A stretch of 64,000 nt of DNA from Pseudomonas bohemica (lineage in GTDB: Bacteria; Pseudomonadota; Gammaproteobacteria; Pseudomonadales; Pseudomonadaceae), in contig NZ_NKHL01000116.1 in NCBI RefSeq assembly GCF_002934685.1, positions 62,001 through 126,000 on the forward strand, in the 5' to 3' direction. Made by a program: the position numbers and the translations under genes. Numbering within the stretch: position 1 is the stretch's first letter; every line of letters begins with the position of its first letter. A model generated the notes under the pieces. That model saw only the letters and a program-made list of their open reading frames with translations. It was not told the DNA's origin and ran no database searches. Shown here piece after piece: positions 25,136 to 33,809 of this stretch.

Positions 25136-26563
25136 ATGTCGCGTGCAGCCTGTTTTTACATTGATGGACGCTGGGTCGAACCCACTTCGGCCAGCTGGTT
25201 CGACGTGATTGACCCGGCCACCGAAACCGTAGTCGAGCGCCTTGCCCTGGGCAACGCCAGCGATGTCGACCGCGCAGTGGCCGCCGCCCGCAAAGCCTTG
25301 CCCGACTACGCCCAAACCAGTGTGGCCGAGCGCATCGCCTTGCTTCAGCGAATCGTCTCGATATACGAACGGCGTCAGGAAGAGTTTGCCCAGGCCATGC
25401 GCGTGGAGATGGGCGCGCCGATCATGTTTTCGCGAAAATTTCAGGTGCCGCGCGGCTGGCTGCACCTCAATCAGATGATCGAGGTGCTGCAGCGCTTTCA
25501 ATTCGAAGAAGCGTTGGGCAGCACCTTGATTCGTCACGAGCCGGTGGGCGTCTGTGGCCTGATTACCCCCTGGAACTGGCCGATCAACCAGATCGTGGTC
25601 AAGGTCGCGCCTGCGCTGGCAGCCGGTTGCACCATGGTCCTCAAACCCAGCGAATATTCGCCCCTGAGCAGCCTGTTGTTCGCGCAAGTGCTGGATGAAG
25701 CCGGGGTGCCGGCGGGTGTGTTCAATCTGGTCAACGGCGATGGGCCGGGCGTGGGTGCGGCACTGTCGGCGCACCCTGACATCGACATGCTGTCCTTTAC
25801 CGGTTCGACTCGGGCGGGCGTGCTGGTGGCAAAATCCGCTGCCGAAACGGTCAAGCGCGTGGCGCAGGAGCTGGGCGGCAAGTCGGCGAATATCCTGCTC
25901 GACGATGTCAACTTGCAGGAGGCGGTGACCCGTGGCGTGGCCGCCTGCTTCACCAACAGCGGCCAGTCATGCTCGATTCCGACCCGCATGCTGATTCCGC
26001 GCAGGCTGATGGACGACGCGATTCGGATCGCCAAAACCGCTGCCGAAAGCTACCGCGTGGGCGCGACCACCGACGAAGCGACGCAGCTTGGACCGTTGGT
26101 CAATCGCGCGCAGTTTCGCCGGGTGCAGAGCCTGATCCAGAGCGGCATCGATGAAGGCGCGCAACTGGTGACCGGCGGCGTGGGCTTCCCGGATGGCATT
26201 GATGCGGGTTACTACGCCAGGCCAACGGTGTTCGCTTACGTCACGCCGCAGATGACCATCGCCCAGGAAGAAATCTTCGGCCCGGTGCTATCGATGATCG
26301 CCTATGACAGCGAGCCGGAAGCGATCGCTATCGCCAATGGCACGCCCTACGGCCTGGCCGCTTACGTACAATCGGCGGACCAGCAACGGGCACGCGATGT
26401 CGCCCGGCAACTGCAGGCCGGCAGCGTGCACCTGAACTATCCGCCTGCCGATTTCTCTGCGCCGTTCGGCGGCGTGAAGCGCTCCGGCAATGGCCGCGAG
26501 TGGGGCGAGTATGGTTTGCGCGAGTATTTGGAAGTGAAATCCATGGTGGGCTACGGCGCCTGA
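25136..26563 (+). CDS. NAD(P)-dependent aldehyde dehydrogenase
   Basis: A 475-residue aldehyde dehydrogenase. The catalytic Cys279 (NSGQSCSIPTR), general-base Glu245 (QELGGKS) and Asn147 (TPWNWP) are present, as is the FTGSTRAG nucleotide loop. Substrate is unknown; the sequence is of the broad non-acylating class acting on medium or aromatic aldehydes. AGGGAG precedes the ATG. It is in operon with the dehydrogenase upstream and probably oxidises a semialdehyde of the pathway. Confidence 0.88.
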   Translation: MSRAACFYIDGRWVEPTSASWFDVIDPATETVVERLALGNASDVDRAVAAARKALPDYAQTSVAERIALLQRIVSIYERRQEEFAQAMRVEMGAPIMFSRKFQVPRGWLHLNQMIEVLQRFQFEEALGSTLIRHEPVGVCGLITPWNWPINQIVVKVAPALAAGCTMVLKPSEYSPLSSLLFAQVLDEAGVPAGVFNLVNGDGPGVGAALSAHPDIDMLSFTGSTRAGVLVAKSAAETVKRVAQELGGKSANILLDDVNLQEAVTRGVAACFTNSGQSCSIPTRMLIPRRLMDDAIRIAKTAAESYRVGATTDEATQLGPLVNRAQFRRVQSLIQSGIDEGAQLVTGGVGFPDGIDAGYYARPTVFAYVTPQMTIAQEEIFGPVLSMIAYDSEPEAIAIANGTPYGLAAYVQSADQQRARDVARQLQAGSVHLNYPPADFSAPFGGVKRSGNGREWGEYGLREYLEVKSMVGYGA

Positions 26564-26610
26564 TTTCCGACTGGACTCAGCGGCGTAGCTCAAAAAAATT
26601 TACCCGTTTC

Positions 26611-26627
26611 AACTGTATGACAATCAG
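26611..26627 (+). promoter_or_regulatory. Putative operator before the carboxymuconolactone decarboxylase-family gene
   Basis: AACTGTATGACAATCAG is a copy of the motif at 24125 and lies about 30 bases before the gene at 26656, inside the 92-base gap after the aldehyde dehydrogenase. It suggests an internal regulated promoter. Confidence 0.5.
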
Positions 26628-26655
26628 TCGATCGTACGAATAAGGTGATAAGACG

Positions 26656-27051
26656 ATGGAAGACAACGAACGTTTCAACCAAGGCTTCAATAATCGCAAG
26701 GAAGTGCTGGGCGACCGCCATGTCGAGAAGTCCTGGGCGGCGGCAGACGATTTCAACCGGCCGATGCAGAAGCTGGTCACCGAATATTGCTGGGGCGAGA
26801 TCTGGGGCGACCCAACGCTGTCGTTCAAGACCCGCAGCATCATCAACATCGCCATGCTCACCGCCATGAGTCAGCACCATGAACTGAGCGTTCATATACG
26901 CGGCGCGCTGCGCAATGGGGTGACCAAGGAAGAGATCCGCGCCGTGCTGATGCAGGCCGCGGTGTACTGCGGCGCTCCGCTGGGGCTTGCGGCCTTTCGC
27001 GTGGCGTCGGACACGATCAAGGCCTACGAAGCGCAAGCATCGGCGACCTGA
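26656..27051 (+). CDS. Carboxymuconolactone decarboxylase family protein
   Basis: A 131-residue protein of the CMD/AhpD fold, resembling PcaC: LVTEYCWGEIWGDPTLSFKT, then INIAMLTAMSQHHELSVHIR and a last VLMQAAVYCGAPLG helix. There is no CxxC pair, so a thiol peroxidase role like AhpD is unlikely; His80 in the ELSVHIRGAL segment is the probable key residue. True PcaC decarboxylates 4-carboxymuconolactone, but no protocatechuate genes are nearby, so the substrate here is probably another lactone or beta-keto acid. Confidence 0.82.
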   Translation: MEDNERFNQGFNNRKEVLGDRHVEKSWAAADDFNRPMQKLVTEYCWGEIWGDPTLSFKTRSIINIAMLTAMSQHHELSVHIRGALRNGVTKEEIRAVLMQAAVYCGAPLGLAAFRVASDTIKAYEAQASAT

Positions 27052-27102
27052 AGCCAACATACCCCAACGCTTGCGTCCGACAATAACTATAAGGACAACG
27101 TC

Positions 27103-27126
27103 ATGAGCACATACACGCCAGCCTGA
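27103..27126 (+). other. Seven-codon frame ending in TGA, in frame with the carrier gene
   Basis: ATG at 27103 follows AAGGACAA at ideal spacing and reads MSTYTPA before TGA at 27124-27126. The same frame continues into the carrier from GTG at 27130. It is either a nonsense change that cut off the native start or a tiny coupled leader. Confidence 0.6.
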
Positions 27127-27129
27127 TCG

Positions 27130-28443
27130 GTGGCTGAAACGGAGCAGTCGATCGAGAAGAAAAGAAGAGCCGCCATCAAGGGGGCGTTCTTCTCCGAATA
27201 CATCGACATGTTCGACATCTACTTGCCGGTGGTGGTGTTGTCGCCGGTGCTGTTCTTCTTCCAGCCCGCGCAGTTGTCGCCGGGTATGGCTGCGATCCTC
27301 GCTTCGCTGGTGTTCATCACCACGCTGCTGGGCCGCCCGATCGGTGCCTTGCTGTTCGGCATGATCGCCGACAAGACCGGCCGACGCATGGCGTCGATCT
27401 ACTCGGTGTCCGGGTTTGGCGTGGTCACGCTGCTAATCGCACTGCTGCCAGGCTACGAGAGCATCGGCATCGCTTCGTACTGGCTGCTGGTGCTGCTGCG
27501 TTTCGTCGACGGGATTTTCCTCGGCGGTGGCTATACAGGCGCGATGCCGCTGGCCATCGAATATTCGAAAAAGCATCAGCGCGGTTTCGTCGGCGGCCTG
27601 ATCATCGCTGGTTTTCCGCTGGCTTACGTCACCATCAACCTGGTGGCGATGCTGATGTTCATGCTGTTCCCGCTCGATGGCCCAGGCTCGCCCTACGTGC
27701 AGTGGGGCTGGCGCATTCCGTTCGTAATCGGCGCGGTACTGGCTGGCGCGCTGGCCCTGTACTACGTGTACGCGGTGTCGGAATCGGAAATCTGGGAAAG
27801 CGAAGCAGGCAACAAGCCTCGGGAAAAACTGCCACTCACCGACCTGCTCAGAGGCAAGAGCGGCCGTAACCTGCTGCAGGTGCTGTTGATGATGACCGGC
27901 TTCTGGCTGACCCAGAACATCATCACTATTTTCCTGCCCACCGGATTGCTCAGAAACACGCTGCACCTCTCGGCACTGGAAGTCACCGGCACCTTGTTGA
28001 TCGCCTATTCGGTGTTGTTCTTCAGCTACATCGGCTCGGGAATGATCGGCCAGAAGATCGGTCGTCGGCGTTTCTTCATCACCCTGGGACCGATCATCGC
28101 CACGGTAGGCGCGGCGATCATCTACGTGCTGGGCAACGTACAGGGGCTCTCGCTGCCAGTGGTCATGATCCTGGTCTGCGTGCTGTCGGTGCTGGTGACC
28201 GCGCCTTGGGGTGTGATCGTGACCTACATCAACGAACGTTTCGTGACCGATGTGCGGGCCACCGGGTTTGGGGTCGGCTTCAGTCTGTCGGTAATCATCC
28301 CGTCGTTCTACGCCTTCTATATGGCCTGGCTCGGCGAATTCATGCCGTTCAACGTCACGCCTGCCGTCCTGCTGGTGATTGGCGGAGTGATCGCCACCAT
28401 CGGTGCGTGGATGGGGCCGGAAACCAAAGATGTGGATTTCTAG
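27130..28443 (+). CDS. MFS transporter with interrupted native start
   Basis: A carrier of 437 residues with about 12 helices; EYIDMFDIYLPVVVLSPVLF at the first helix, the loop motif MIADKTGRRMASIY, and GRRRFFITLGPIIATVG later resemble metabolite:H+ symporters. GTG at 27130 is the first in-frame start after the TGA at 27124, but it has no ribosome site. The well-placed site belongs to an ATG at 27103 in the same frame. If TGA is real, translation would need reinitiation three bases after the stop, or the gene is weakly or not expressed. Downstream codons look intact, so any change is recent. Confidence 0.75.
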   Translation: MAETEQSIEKKRRAAIKGAFFSEYIDMFDIYLPVVVLSPVLFFFQPAQLSPGMAAILASLVFITTLLGRPIGALLFGMIADKTGRRMASIYSVSGFGVVTLLIALLPGYESIGIASYWLLVLLRFVDGIFLGGGYTGAMPLAIEYSKKHQRGFVGGLIIAGFPLAYVTINLVAMLMFMLFPLDGPGSPYVQWGWRIPFVIGAVLAGALALYYVYAVSESEIWESEAGNKPREKLPLTDLLRGKSGRNLLQVLLMMTGFWLTQNIITIFLPTGLLRNTLHLSALEVTGTLLIAYSVLFFSYIGSGMIGQKIGRRRFFITLGPIIATVGAAIIYVLGNVQGLSLPVVMILVCVLSVLVTAPWGVIVTYINERFVTDVRATGFGVGFSLSVIIPSFYAFYMAWLGEFMPFNVTPAVLLVIGGVIATIGAWMGPETKDVDF

Positions 28444-28470
28444 GATTCACCGCAAGCGAGGAGAGCAGTT

Positions 28471-29394
28471 GTGAACAACACAACCCTGGGTTTCATTGGC
28501 TTGGGCAACATGGGCGGGCGTATGACACGCTGCCTGGTGAATGCCGGGCTCAAGGTGCTCGGTTACGACGCCGACGCCAACCGCGCCAAGGCGGCGGGCG
28601 CGCAATCGGCGGCGTCGATTGGGCAGGTGGCCGCCGAAGCGGGCGTGATCCTGCTGTCGCTGCCGGACAGCAAGGTGGTGGAGGCGGTCGTCGAAGGCCC
28701 GAATGGCCTGCTGGCGCACTGCCGTGAGGGGCAGATTGTCGTTGACCTGAGCACCGCCGCAGCGAGTTCGACGATTCGCCTGCACGGTCTGTTTGCCGAA
28801 CGTGGCGTGCAGTACATCGACGCCGGGATTTCCGGTGGCGCAGCGGCTGCGGAAAAAGGCGTGCTGACGCTGATGGTCGGTGGTGATGCAGCGACGGTCG
28901 AGGCGCTGGCCTGGGTCTTCGAACCGATTGCCAGCAAGGTGTTCCTGATGGGCGAAAGCGGCGCCGGGCATACCACCAAATTGCTCAATAACTTTCTCAA
29001 TGCCGTGAGCCTGGCGGCCACGGCCGAGGTCATGGTCGCGGGCAAAAAGGCCGGCCTGGACCTGCATCGCCTGCTCGATGTGCTCAACAGCAGCAGTGGG
29101 GTGAATTTCGCCACCCTCAATCGCTTTCCGCACATCGTCGACGGCAATTACCTGGAAGGCGGTCTGACCGGAAAATTGATGAGCAAGGACGTGGTGCTGT
29201 ACCTGGACCGTGCACGCGAACTGGGCGTCGCCTCGCTCAACGCCGCGGGGCCGTTGGCAAGCTTCGGTCTGCAGACTGCGCTGGGCTACGGCGACCTGAT
29301 CAGCAACAGAGTGGTGGACGCCATCGGCGACATGTCCGGTGGCGTGCGCCTGCATGAATCGACTGAAGAATGGGTGAAAGGAGACAAGGCATGA
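28471..29394 (+). CDS. 3-hydroxyisobutyrate dehydrogenase-family oxidoreductase (copy 2)
   Basis: A 307-residue beta-hydroxyacid dehydrogenase with GFIGLGNMG (7-15), DAGISGG (117-123) and catalytic Lys170 and Asn174 in GAGHTTKLLNN. The start is GTG with GAGGAGAG about eight bases upstream. Compared with copies 1 and 3 the substrate loop reads DAGISGG rather than DAPVSGG, so substrate preference may differ. It overlaps the cupin gene by four bases (ATGA), showing coupling. Confidence 0.85.
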   Translation: MNNTTLGFIGLGNMGGRMTRCLVNAGLKVLGYDADANRAKAAGAQSAASIGQVAAEAGVILLSLPDSKVVEAVVEGPNGLLAHCREGQIVVDLSTAAASSTIRLHGLFAERGVQYIDAGISGGAAAAEKGVLTLMVGGDAATVEALAWVFEPIASKVFLMGESGAGHTTKLLNNFLNAVSLAATAEVMVAGKKAGLDLHRLLDVLNSSSGVNFATLNRFPHIVDGNYLEGGLTGKLMSKDVVLYLDRARELGVASLNAAGPLASFGLQTALGYGDLISNRVVDAIGDMSGGVRLHESTEEWVKGDKA

Positions 29395-29780
29395 AGGTTT
29401 TTCACGGCGCTGTCGAAGGCGCGATTTCCGAGCAGCGCGGGGCCACGTTCAGCGGTGTGGTCTGGGCCGACCCGGTGATGCCGACCACCGATGGCGTGAC
29501 GATCAATAACGTCTCGTTCAACCCCGGCGCGCGTACTTTTTGGCATTACCACGAGCAGGGGCAGATGCTGTACGTCACGGCGGGCAGCGGCTGGATCTGT
29601 CTGGAAGGCAGCGAGCCGCAGGTGATCCGTCAGGGCGACACGGTGTGGATCGGCCCGAACGAACGGCACTGGCATGGCGCCAATACCAGGAACTTCATGG
29701 TTCACACCGCCACGTCCATCGGTAAGACCGTGTGGCAGGAAGCGGTGGCGGATGTGGATTATTTGCGTAGTGCGGATTAG
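29391..29780 (+). CDS. Single-domain cupin
   Basis: A 129-residue cupin. Motif 1 is FNPGARTFWHYHEQGQMLYVTAG (key HxH and Glu in WHYHEQGQ) and motif 2 ends GPNERHWHGA. This His/Glu/His metal-binding pattern is typical of small cupins that isomerise, decarboxylate or bind intermediates, such as YhhW or CMD-linked cupins. The start overlaps the preceding dehydrogenase by ATGA. A REP pair follows. Confidence 0.82.
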   Translation: MKVFHGAVEGAISEQRGATFSGVVWADPVMPTTDGVTINNVSFNPGARTFWHYHEQGQMLYVTAGSGWICLEGSEPQVIRQGDTVWIGPNERHWHGANTRNFMVHTATSIGKTVWQEAVADVDYLRSAD

Positions 29781-29800
29781 GCACAGACGCATGCGATCCA

Positions 29801-29891
29801 CTGTGGGAGCGAGCTCGCTCGCCAATGCGGTGGATCACTTACCTCAATCTCGACTGACACATCGCTTTCGCGAGCAAGCTCGCTCCCACAG
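29801..29891. repeat. REP inverted pair inside the catabolic cluster
   Basis: Arms 29801-29822 and 29870-29891 match at 21 of 22 positions (GGGAGCGAGCTCGCTCGC core). It separates the cupin from the next gene and may split the cluster into two transcripts. Confidence 0.85.
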
Positions 29892-29928
29892 TCAGGGTGC
29901 AGTCATTCAGATCAACGAGCGATCAATC

Positions 29929-30696
29929 ATGAGCCTCACAGAAAAACAACAACAGGCCAAAGACGCTTTCGCCAAAAACGGAGGTACGTGGAATCTGGCC
30001 TGGGACAGTGTGCTGCGTCTGGACCCCGGTTTTGTCGAAGCCTACGCAGGCTTCGCCGCTGTCCCGTGGCGCAAGAATCATCTGCCGCACAAGGTCAAGG
30101 CGTTCATTGCGCTGGCTGCCAGCGCCGCCGCAACGCATCTGTTTCGTCCCGGCGTTCATGAACATATACGGGTCGCCCTGGCCCATGGCGCCACGGCCGA
30201 GGAATTGATGGAAGTGCTGGAGTTGATCAGCACCGTTGGCATTCACGCCTCCAACGTCGGAGTGCCGGTGCTGTTGGAAGTGCTGGAAGAAGAGGGCATG
30301 CGCGATGGTCCCGAGCCGCTGGACGCCCGGCGAGAAGCGTTGAAAACCAGCTTTATCGAAAACCGTGGCTACTGGCATTCCTCGTGGGAGGGCCTGCTGG
30401 AATTGGACCCGGAGCTGTTCGAAGCCTACGTCGAATTCTCTTCCGTGCCATGGCGCACCGGTGTGCTGGAGCCCAAGTTCAAGGAACTCATGTATTGCGC
30501 GTTCGACGCGGCCGCCACGCACCTCTACGTGCCGGGCCTGAAGCTGCACATGCGCAACGCCCTGCGTTATGGCGCGACCAGGGAAGAGATCATGGAAATG
30601 CTCGAGATCGTCAGCGTGATCGGCATCCATGGCGTATTGGTCGCAGCGCCCATGCTCGAACATGCGCTCGACCCGACGACCCGCGACGTCCAATAA
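29929..30696 (+). CDS. Tandem carboxymuconolactone decarboxylase-domain protein
   Basis: A 255-residue protein made of two similar CMD domains (about 16-125 and 138-250). Each has a LDPxxxEAYxxFxxVPWR block, an AAATHL block and a GATxEExMExLE block ending in a GIH motif. Family members are decarboxylases or AhpD-like; neither half has an AhpD CxxC. The internal duplication is clear by eye. The best start, ATG at 29929, has only a weak ribosome site. It lies after a REP pair and before a carrier. I cannot name its substrate. Confidence 0.8.
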   Translation: MSLTEKQQQAKDAFAKNGGTWNLAWDSVLRLDPGFVEAYAGFAAVPWRKNHLPHKVKAFIALAASAAATHLFRPGVHEHIRVALAHGATAEELMEVLELISTVGIHASNVGVPVLLEVLEEEGMRDGPEPLDARREALKTSFIENRGYWHSSWEGLLELDPELFEAYVEFSSVPWRTGVLEPKFKELMYCAFDAAATHLYVPGLKLHMRNALRYGATREEIMEMLEIVSVIGIHGVLVAAPMLEHALDPTTRDVQ

Positions 30697-30740
30697 CGCC
30701 GCTCCCGACATCCTTATAAAAATAACAACGAGAAACGCAC

Positions 30741-32120
30741 ATGAACGCAGCATCCAGTATCGGCGTACGTCTGGACCGGTTGTCGCTTTCGGGGTTTCAC
30801 TACCGTTTGCTGGGTCTGATCGCGGCGGGCATGTTTTTCGACTCGTTCGACATCTACATCGCCGGGTCCGTACTCGCCGCCCTGATCAACAATCACGAAT
30901 CCACGCTGGCGCTGAACGCGACCTTCGTCTCGGTGACCTTCATCGGCATGATGTCCGGGGCGTGGCTGTCCGGCGTACTCGGCGACCGCTTCGGGCGCCG
31001 ATTCACCTACCAGTTCAATCTCGGGATCTACGGATTCGCCTCCATCGCCGCCGCGTTGTCTCCTTCGGTCTACTGGCTGATTTTCTTCCGTCTGGTCATG
31101 GGCGTGGGCATGGGCGCGGAGATCGTGGTGGGCTACGGCACGTTGAGCGAATTCATCCCGGCCGCATGGCGCGGACGCTTCGGCACCATTCTCAACCTGA
31201 TCATCAACACGTCATTGTTTCTGGCGGCGTTTCTCGGTTGGTTGATCATTCCGCGCTTCGGCTGGCGCTGGATGTTTGCCATCGCGGGCGTCGGCGCACT
31301 GATCGTCTGGTTCCTGCGTAAAAACATGCCCGAATCGCCGCGCTGGCTGGCGTCCCAAGGGCGGCACGCGGAGGCCGATAAGATCGTTTCCAGTATCGAG
31401 GCTCGCTGCGGGGTCACTCCCGGCAGCGTTGCTCCGGTCCAGGTAACGTCACAGACCCAAACCCCGCCGGCGCGCATGCGCGAGCTGTTTTCGCGCCGCC
31501 TTCTGACCCGAACCATTACCGGGATCACCGTGCTGGTTGCGCTGTTTACCGTCAACTACGCCTTCGTCAGCTGGATTCCGACCTTTCTGGTGCAGCAGGG
31601 CCACAGCGTTTCAAATTCGCTGGGCTTGACCACATTGATGTTCGCCGGCGGCCCGCTGGGATCGTTGATCGCCTTCGCGCTGGCCGAACGGCTGGGGCGC
31701 AAGTGGGGCATCGTGTTGTTCTCGCTGGTGGGCATCGGCTTCGGCGTGAGCTACCCGTTCGCCGAATCTGAAACCGCGATCATCGCCGCCGGCTTCGCCA
31801 TCACGGCATGCATCTATGTGTTGTCGTCGCTGAGCGTGGCCAGCTACGTGCCGGAGCTGTTCCCCACCGAACTGCGCCTGCGCGGCGCCGGCCTGTGCAA
31901 CGCCATTGGGCGCGGCGTCAATATCCTCGTGCCCTACGCGATTGCGGCGGTGTTCGCCGGCTTCGGCATCGTCGGGGTGATCTCGCTGATCGTCGGCACG
32001 CTGTTACTGCAAGCAGTGATCGTCGGCGCGATCGGGCCTGAAACCAAGAACCGATCACTGGAAGACATTGCGACGGCGCCGCTTCCCGTGGTGCCTGCGC
32101 CTCACGAAATCAAAACCTGA
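30741..32120 (+). CDS. MFS transporter, AAHS/sugar-porter-like
   Basis: A 459-residue carrier with about 12 helices. DSFDIYIAGSVLAALIN at helix 1, GVLGDRFGRRFTYQFN in the loop between helices 2 and 3, and WRGRFGTILNLIINTSL match aromatic-acid:H+ symporters and related metabolite carriers. PELFPTELRLRGAGLCNAIGRG in the second half is the sugar-porter-like loop. It probably imports the compound used by the enzymes around it, but the substrate is not readable. Confidence 0.85.
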   Translation: MNAASSIGVRLDRLSLSGFHYRLLGLIAAGMFFDSFDIYIAGSVLAALINNHESTLALNATFVSVTFIGMMSGAWLSGVLGDRFGRRFTYQFNLGIYGFASIAAALSPSVYWLIFFRLVMGVGMGAEIVVGYGTLSEFIPAAWRGRFGTILNLIINTSLFLAAFLGWLIIPRFGWRWMFAIAGVGALIVWFLRKNMPESPRWLASQGRHAEADKIVSSIEARCGVTPGSVAPVQVTSQTQTPPARMRELFSRRLLTRTITGITVLVALFTVNYAFVSWIPTFLVQQGHSVSNSLGLTTLMFAGGPLGSLIAFALAERLGRKWGIVLFSLVGIGFGVSYPFAESETAIIAAGFAITACIYVLSSLSVASYVPELFPTELRLRGAGLCNAIGRGVNILVPYAIAAVFAGFGIVGVISLIVGTLLLQAVIVGAIGPETKNRSLEDIATAPLPVVPAPHEIKT

Positions 32121-32149
32121 ATTCGCCTGATTCTATTTGGAGTTCCTGC

Positions 32150-32992
32150 ATGAACACGCAAGCGAAGACTGTCAGACCGAACTGGACCGACCCTGAAGTG
32201 ATCGTGGTGCGTTACGGCACCCGGCAAACCACCAAGAGCGAGTGCTATTACAACTTCCGCGCCTACCGTGAGCCGGACGCGGAAATCACCATGGATTACT
32301 TCTTCTGGATCTTCCGCAACGCCGAGCAGACCATCGTCATCGACACCGGATTCAGCCCCGAAGCGGCTACTGCACGTCGTCGACAGCCGGTGGTGGCACC
32401 TGCCGATGCACTGGCGCGACTGGGGATTGATCCGCTGGACGTGAAACTGCTGGTCCTGACCCACGCGCACTACGATCACGCCGGCAATCTAGGGCTGTAT
32501 CCCAACGCCCGAATCATCATGTCGCGGCGCGAGTTCGAATTCTGGGGTACCGACATGGGCAAGCGCCCGCAGTACACCCATCACATCGATCCGCTGGACA
32601 TCGAGCGCATTCAGGCGCTGGAACGCGACGGTCGCATCACCCTGCTCGATGAGCCGCGCAACACGCTGATTCCCGGCATAGAACTGTACGAAATTGGTGG
32701 CCACACGCCGGGGCAGATGGCGGTGGTGGTGGAAATGCCCGAAGGCCCGGTGATTCTTGCGTCGGACGCCATTCACTATTACGACGAGCTGGAACAGGAC
32801 CGGCCGTTTGCCGTGCTCGACAGCCTGGCCGACATGTACCGCGGCTACGAACAGATCCGTGAGTGGTTGCAGCGTCCGGGTGCCGTGGTGATTCCCGGGC
32901 ACGATCCCGAGGTGATGAATCGTTTTGCGCCGGTGGATCCGAGCGATCCCATGTTCGCCGTGCGGATCGACGCCAGCGGAGCGGGAAAATGA
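32150..32992 (+). CDS. Metallo-beta-lactamase-fold hydrolase (AHL-lactonase-like)
   Basis: A 280-residue enzyme with the HxHxDH dizinc motif THAHYDH (His105, His107, Asp109, His110), plus His185 (GGHTPGQ), Asp206 (LASDAIHY) and His251 (IPGHDP). This layout is that of N-acyl homoserine lactonases, which open lactone rings. Here a lactone intermediate of the pathway is as likely as quorum signals. Its stop overlaps the ATG of the SDR by four bases, so coupling is certain. The preceding carrier ends 29 bases before it. Confidence 0.85.
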   Translation: MNTQAKTVRPNWTDPEVIVVRYGTRQTTKSECYYNFRAYREPDAEITMDYFFWIFRNAEQTIVIDTGFSPEAATARRRQPVVAPADALARLGIDPLDVKLLVLTHAHYDHAGNLGLYPNARIIMSRREFEFWGTDMGKRPQYTHHIDPLDIERIQALERDGRITLLDEPRNTLIPGIELYEIGGHTPGQMAVVVEMPEGPVILASDAIHYYDELEQDRPFAVLDSLADMYRGYEQIREWLQRPGAVVIPGHDPEVMNRFAPVDPSDPMFAVRIDASGAGK

Positions 32993-33756
32993 AGGGCCGT
33001 ACAGCGCTGGTGACCGGGTCGTCCGACGGGCTTGGTCTGGCGATGGGCAGAGGGCTCGCTGCAACGGGATGCAATTTGGTATTGCATGGGCTGGCAACGC
33101 CGGACGACATGCGCCAGACCTGCGATGAGCTGATGCGCGCCTATGCTGTGCGAGTCAGTTATGTGCAGGCAGACCTGTCCGCGCCTGAAGAGATCGAAAG
33201 GCTGTTCGACATTGCGGGCAGTGTCGATGTGCTGGTCAACAACGCCGTGGTGAGGCATTTCGCGCCGCTGGCTGAATTCCCGCTGCAGCGTTGGGACCAA
33301 GCACTGGCGGTGAATCTGACGGCGGCGTTTCGCGCAATCCAACGGGTCCTGCCCGGCATGCGCGAGCGTCACTGGGGCCGCATCTTCAACCTGTCGTCGG
33401 CCTATGGTTCGCGCGCCATCGCCAACCGCATCGATTACGTCACCACCAAGACCGCATTGCTGGGCCTGACGCGCGCCGTGGCCGTGGAAACCCAGGGTCA
33501 GGGCATCACGTGTAATGCCGTGTGCCCAGGCTCGGTGCTGACGCCGAACATCGAAAGTCGCCTGACCGCGCTGATGGACCAGAAACAACTGGACCGCGAG
33601 ACCGCCACTCGCGAGTTTCTACAAGGCAAGCAGGCGACCGGGCGTTTTGTCGAGGCCAGCCATGTGGCGGATCTGATCGTGTATTTGTGCAGCGAATCGG
33701 CGGCGTCCATCACCGGGGCCACGTTACCGGTGGATGATGGCTGGATGGCAGCGTGA
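32989..33756 (+). CDS. Short-chain dehydrogenase/reductase
   Basis: A 255-residue classical SDR with TGSSDGLG (9-16) for NAD(P), VNNAV at about 83-87, and the catalytic Ser137, Tyr150, Lys154 set (NLSSAYG then YVTTK). Its overall form is like D-3-hydroxybutyrate dehydrogenase. It starts at the stop of the lactonase-like gene. A plausible pair is SDR oxidation to a lactone and MBL opening of the ring, though this is inference. Confidence 0.87.
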   Translation: MKGRTALVTGSSDGLGLAMGRGLAATGCNLVLHGLATPDDMRQTCDELMRAYAVRVSYVQADLSAPEEIERLFDIAGSVDVLVNNAVVRHFAPLAEFPLQRWDQALAVNLTAAFRAIQRVLPGMRERHWGRIFNLSSAYGSRAIANRIDYVTTKTALLGLTRAVAVETQGQGITCNAVCPGSVLTPNIESRLTALMDQKQLDRETATREFLQGKQATGRFVEASHVADLIVYLCSESAASITGATLPVDDGWMAA

Positions 33757-33809
33757 TGCCGCTACAGATGGGCATGCGCGCAGTGCATCAAAACAACAAC
33801 GGGATAACC

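Noticed and set aside
26656..27051. PcaC-like gene as evidence for protocatechuate degradation
   Set aside because: No pcaB, pcaD, pcaG or pcaH genes are in view, and the family is broad.
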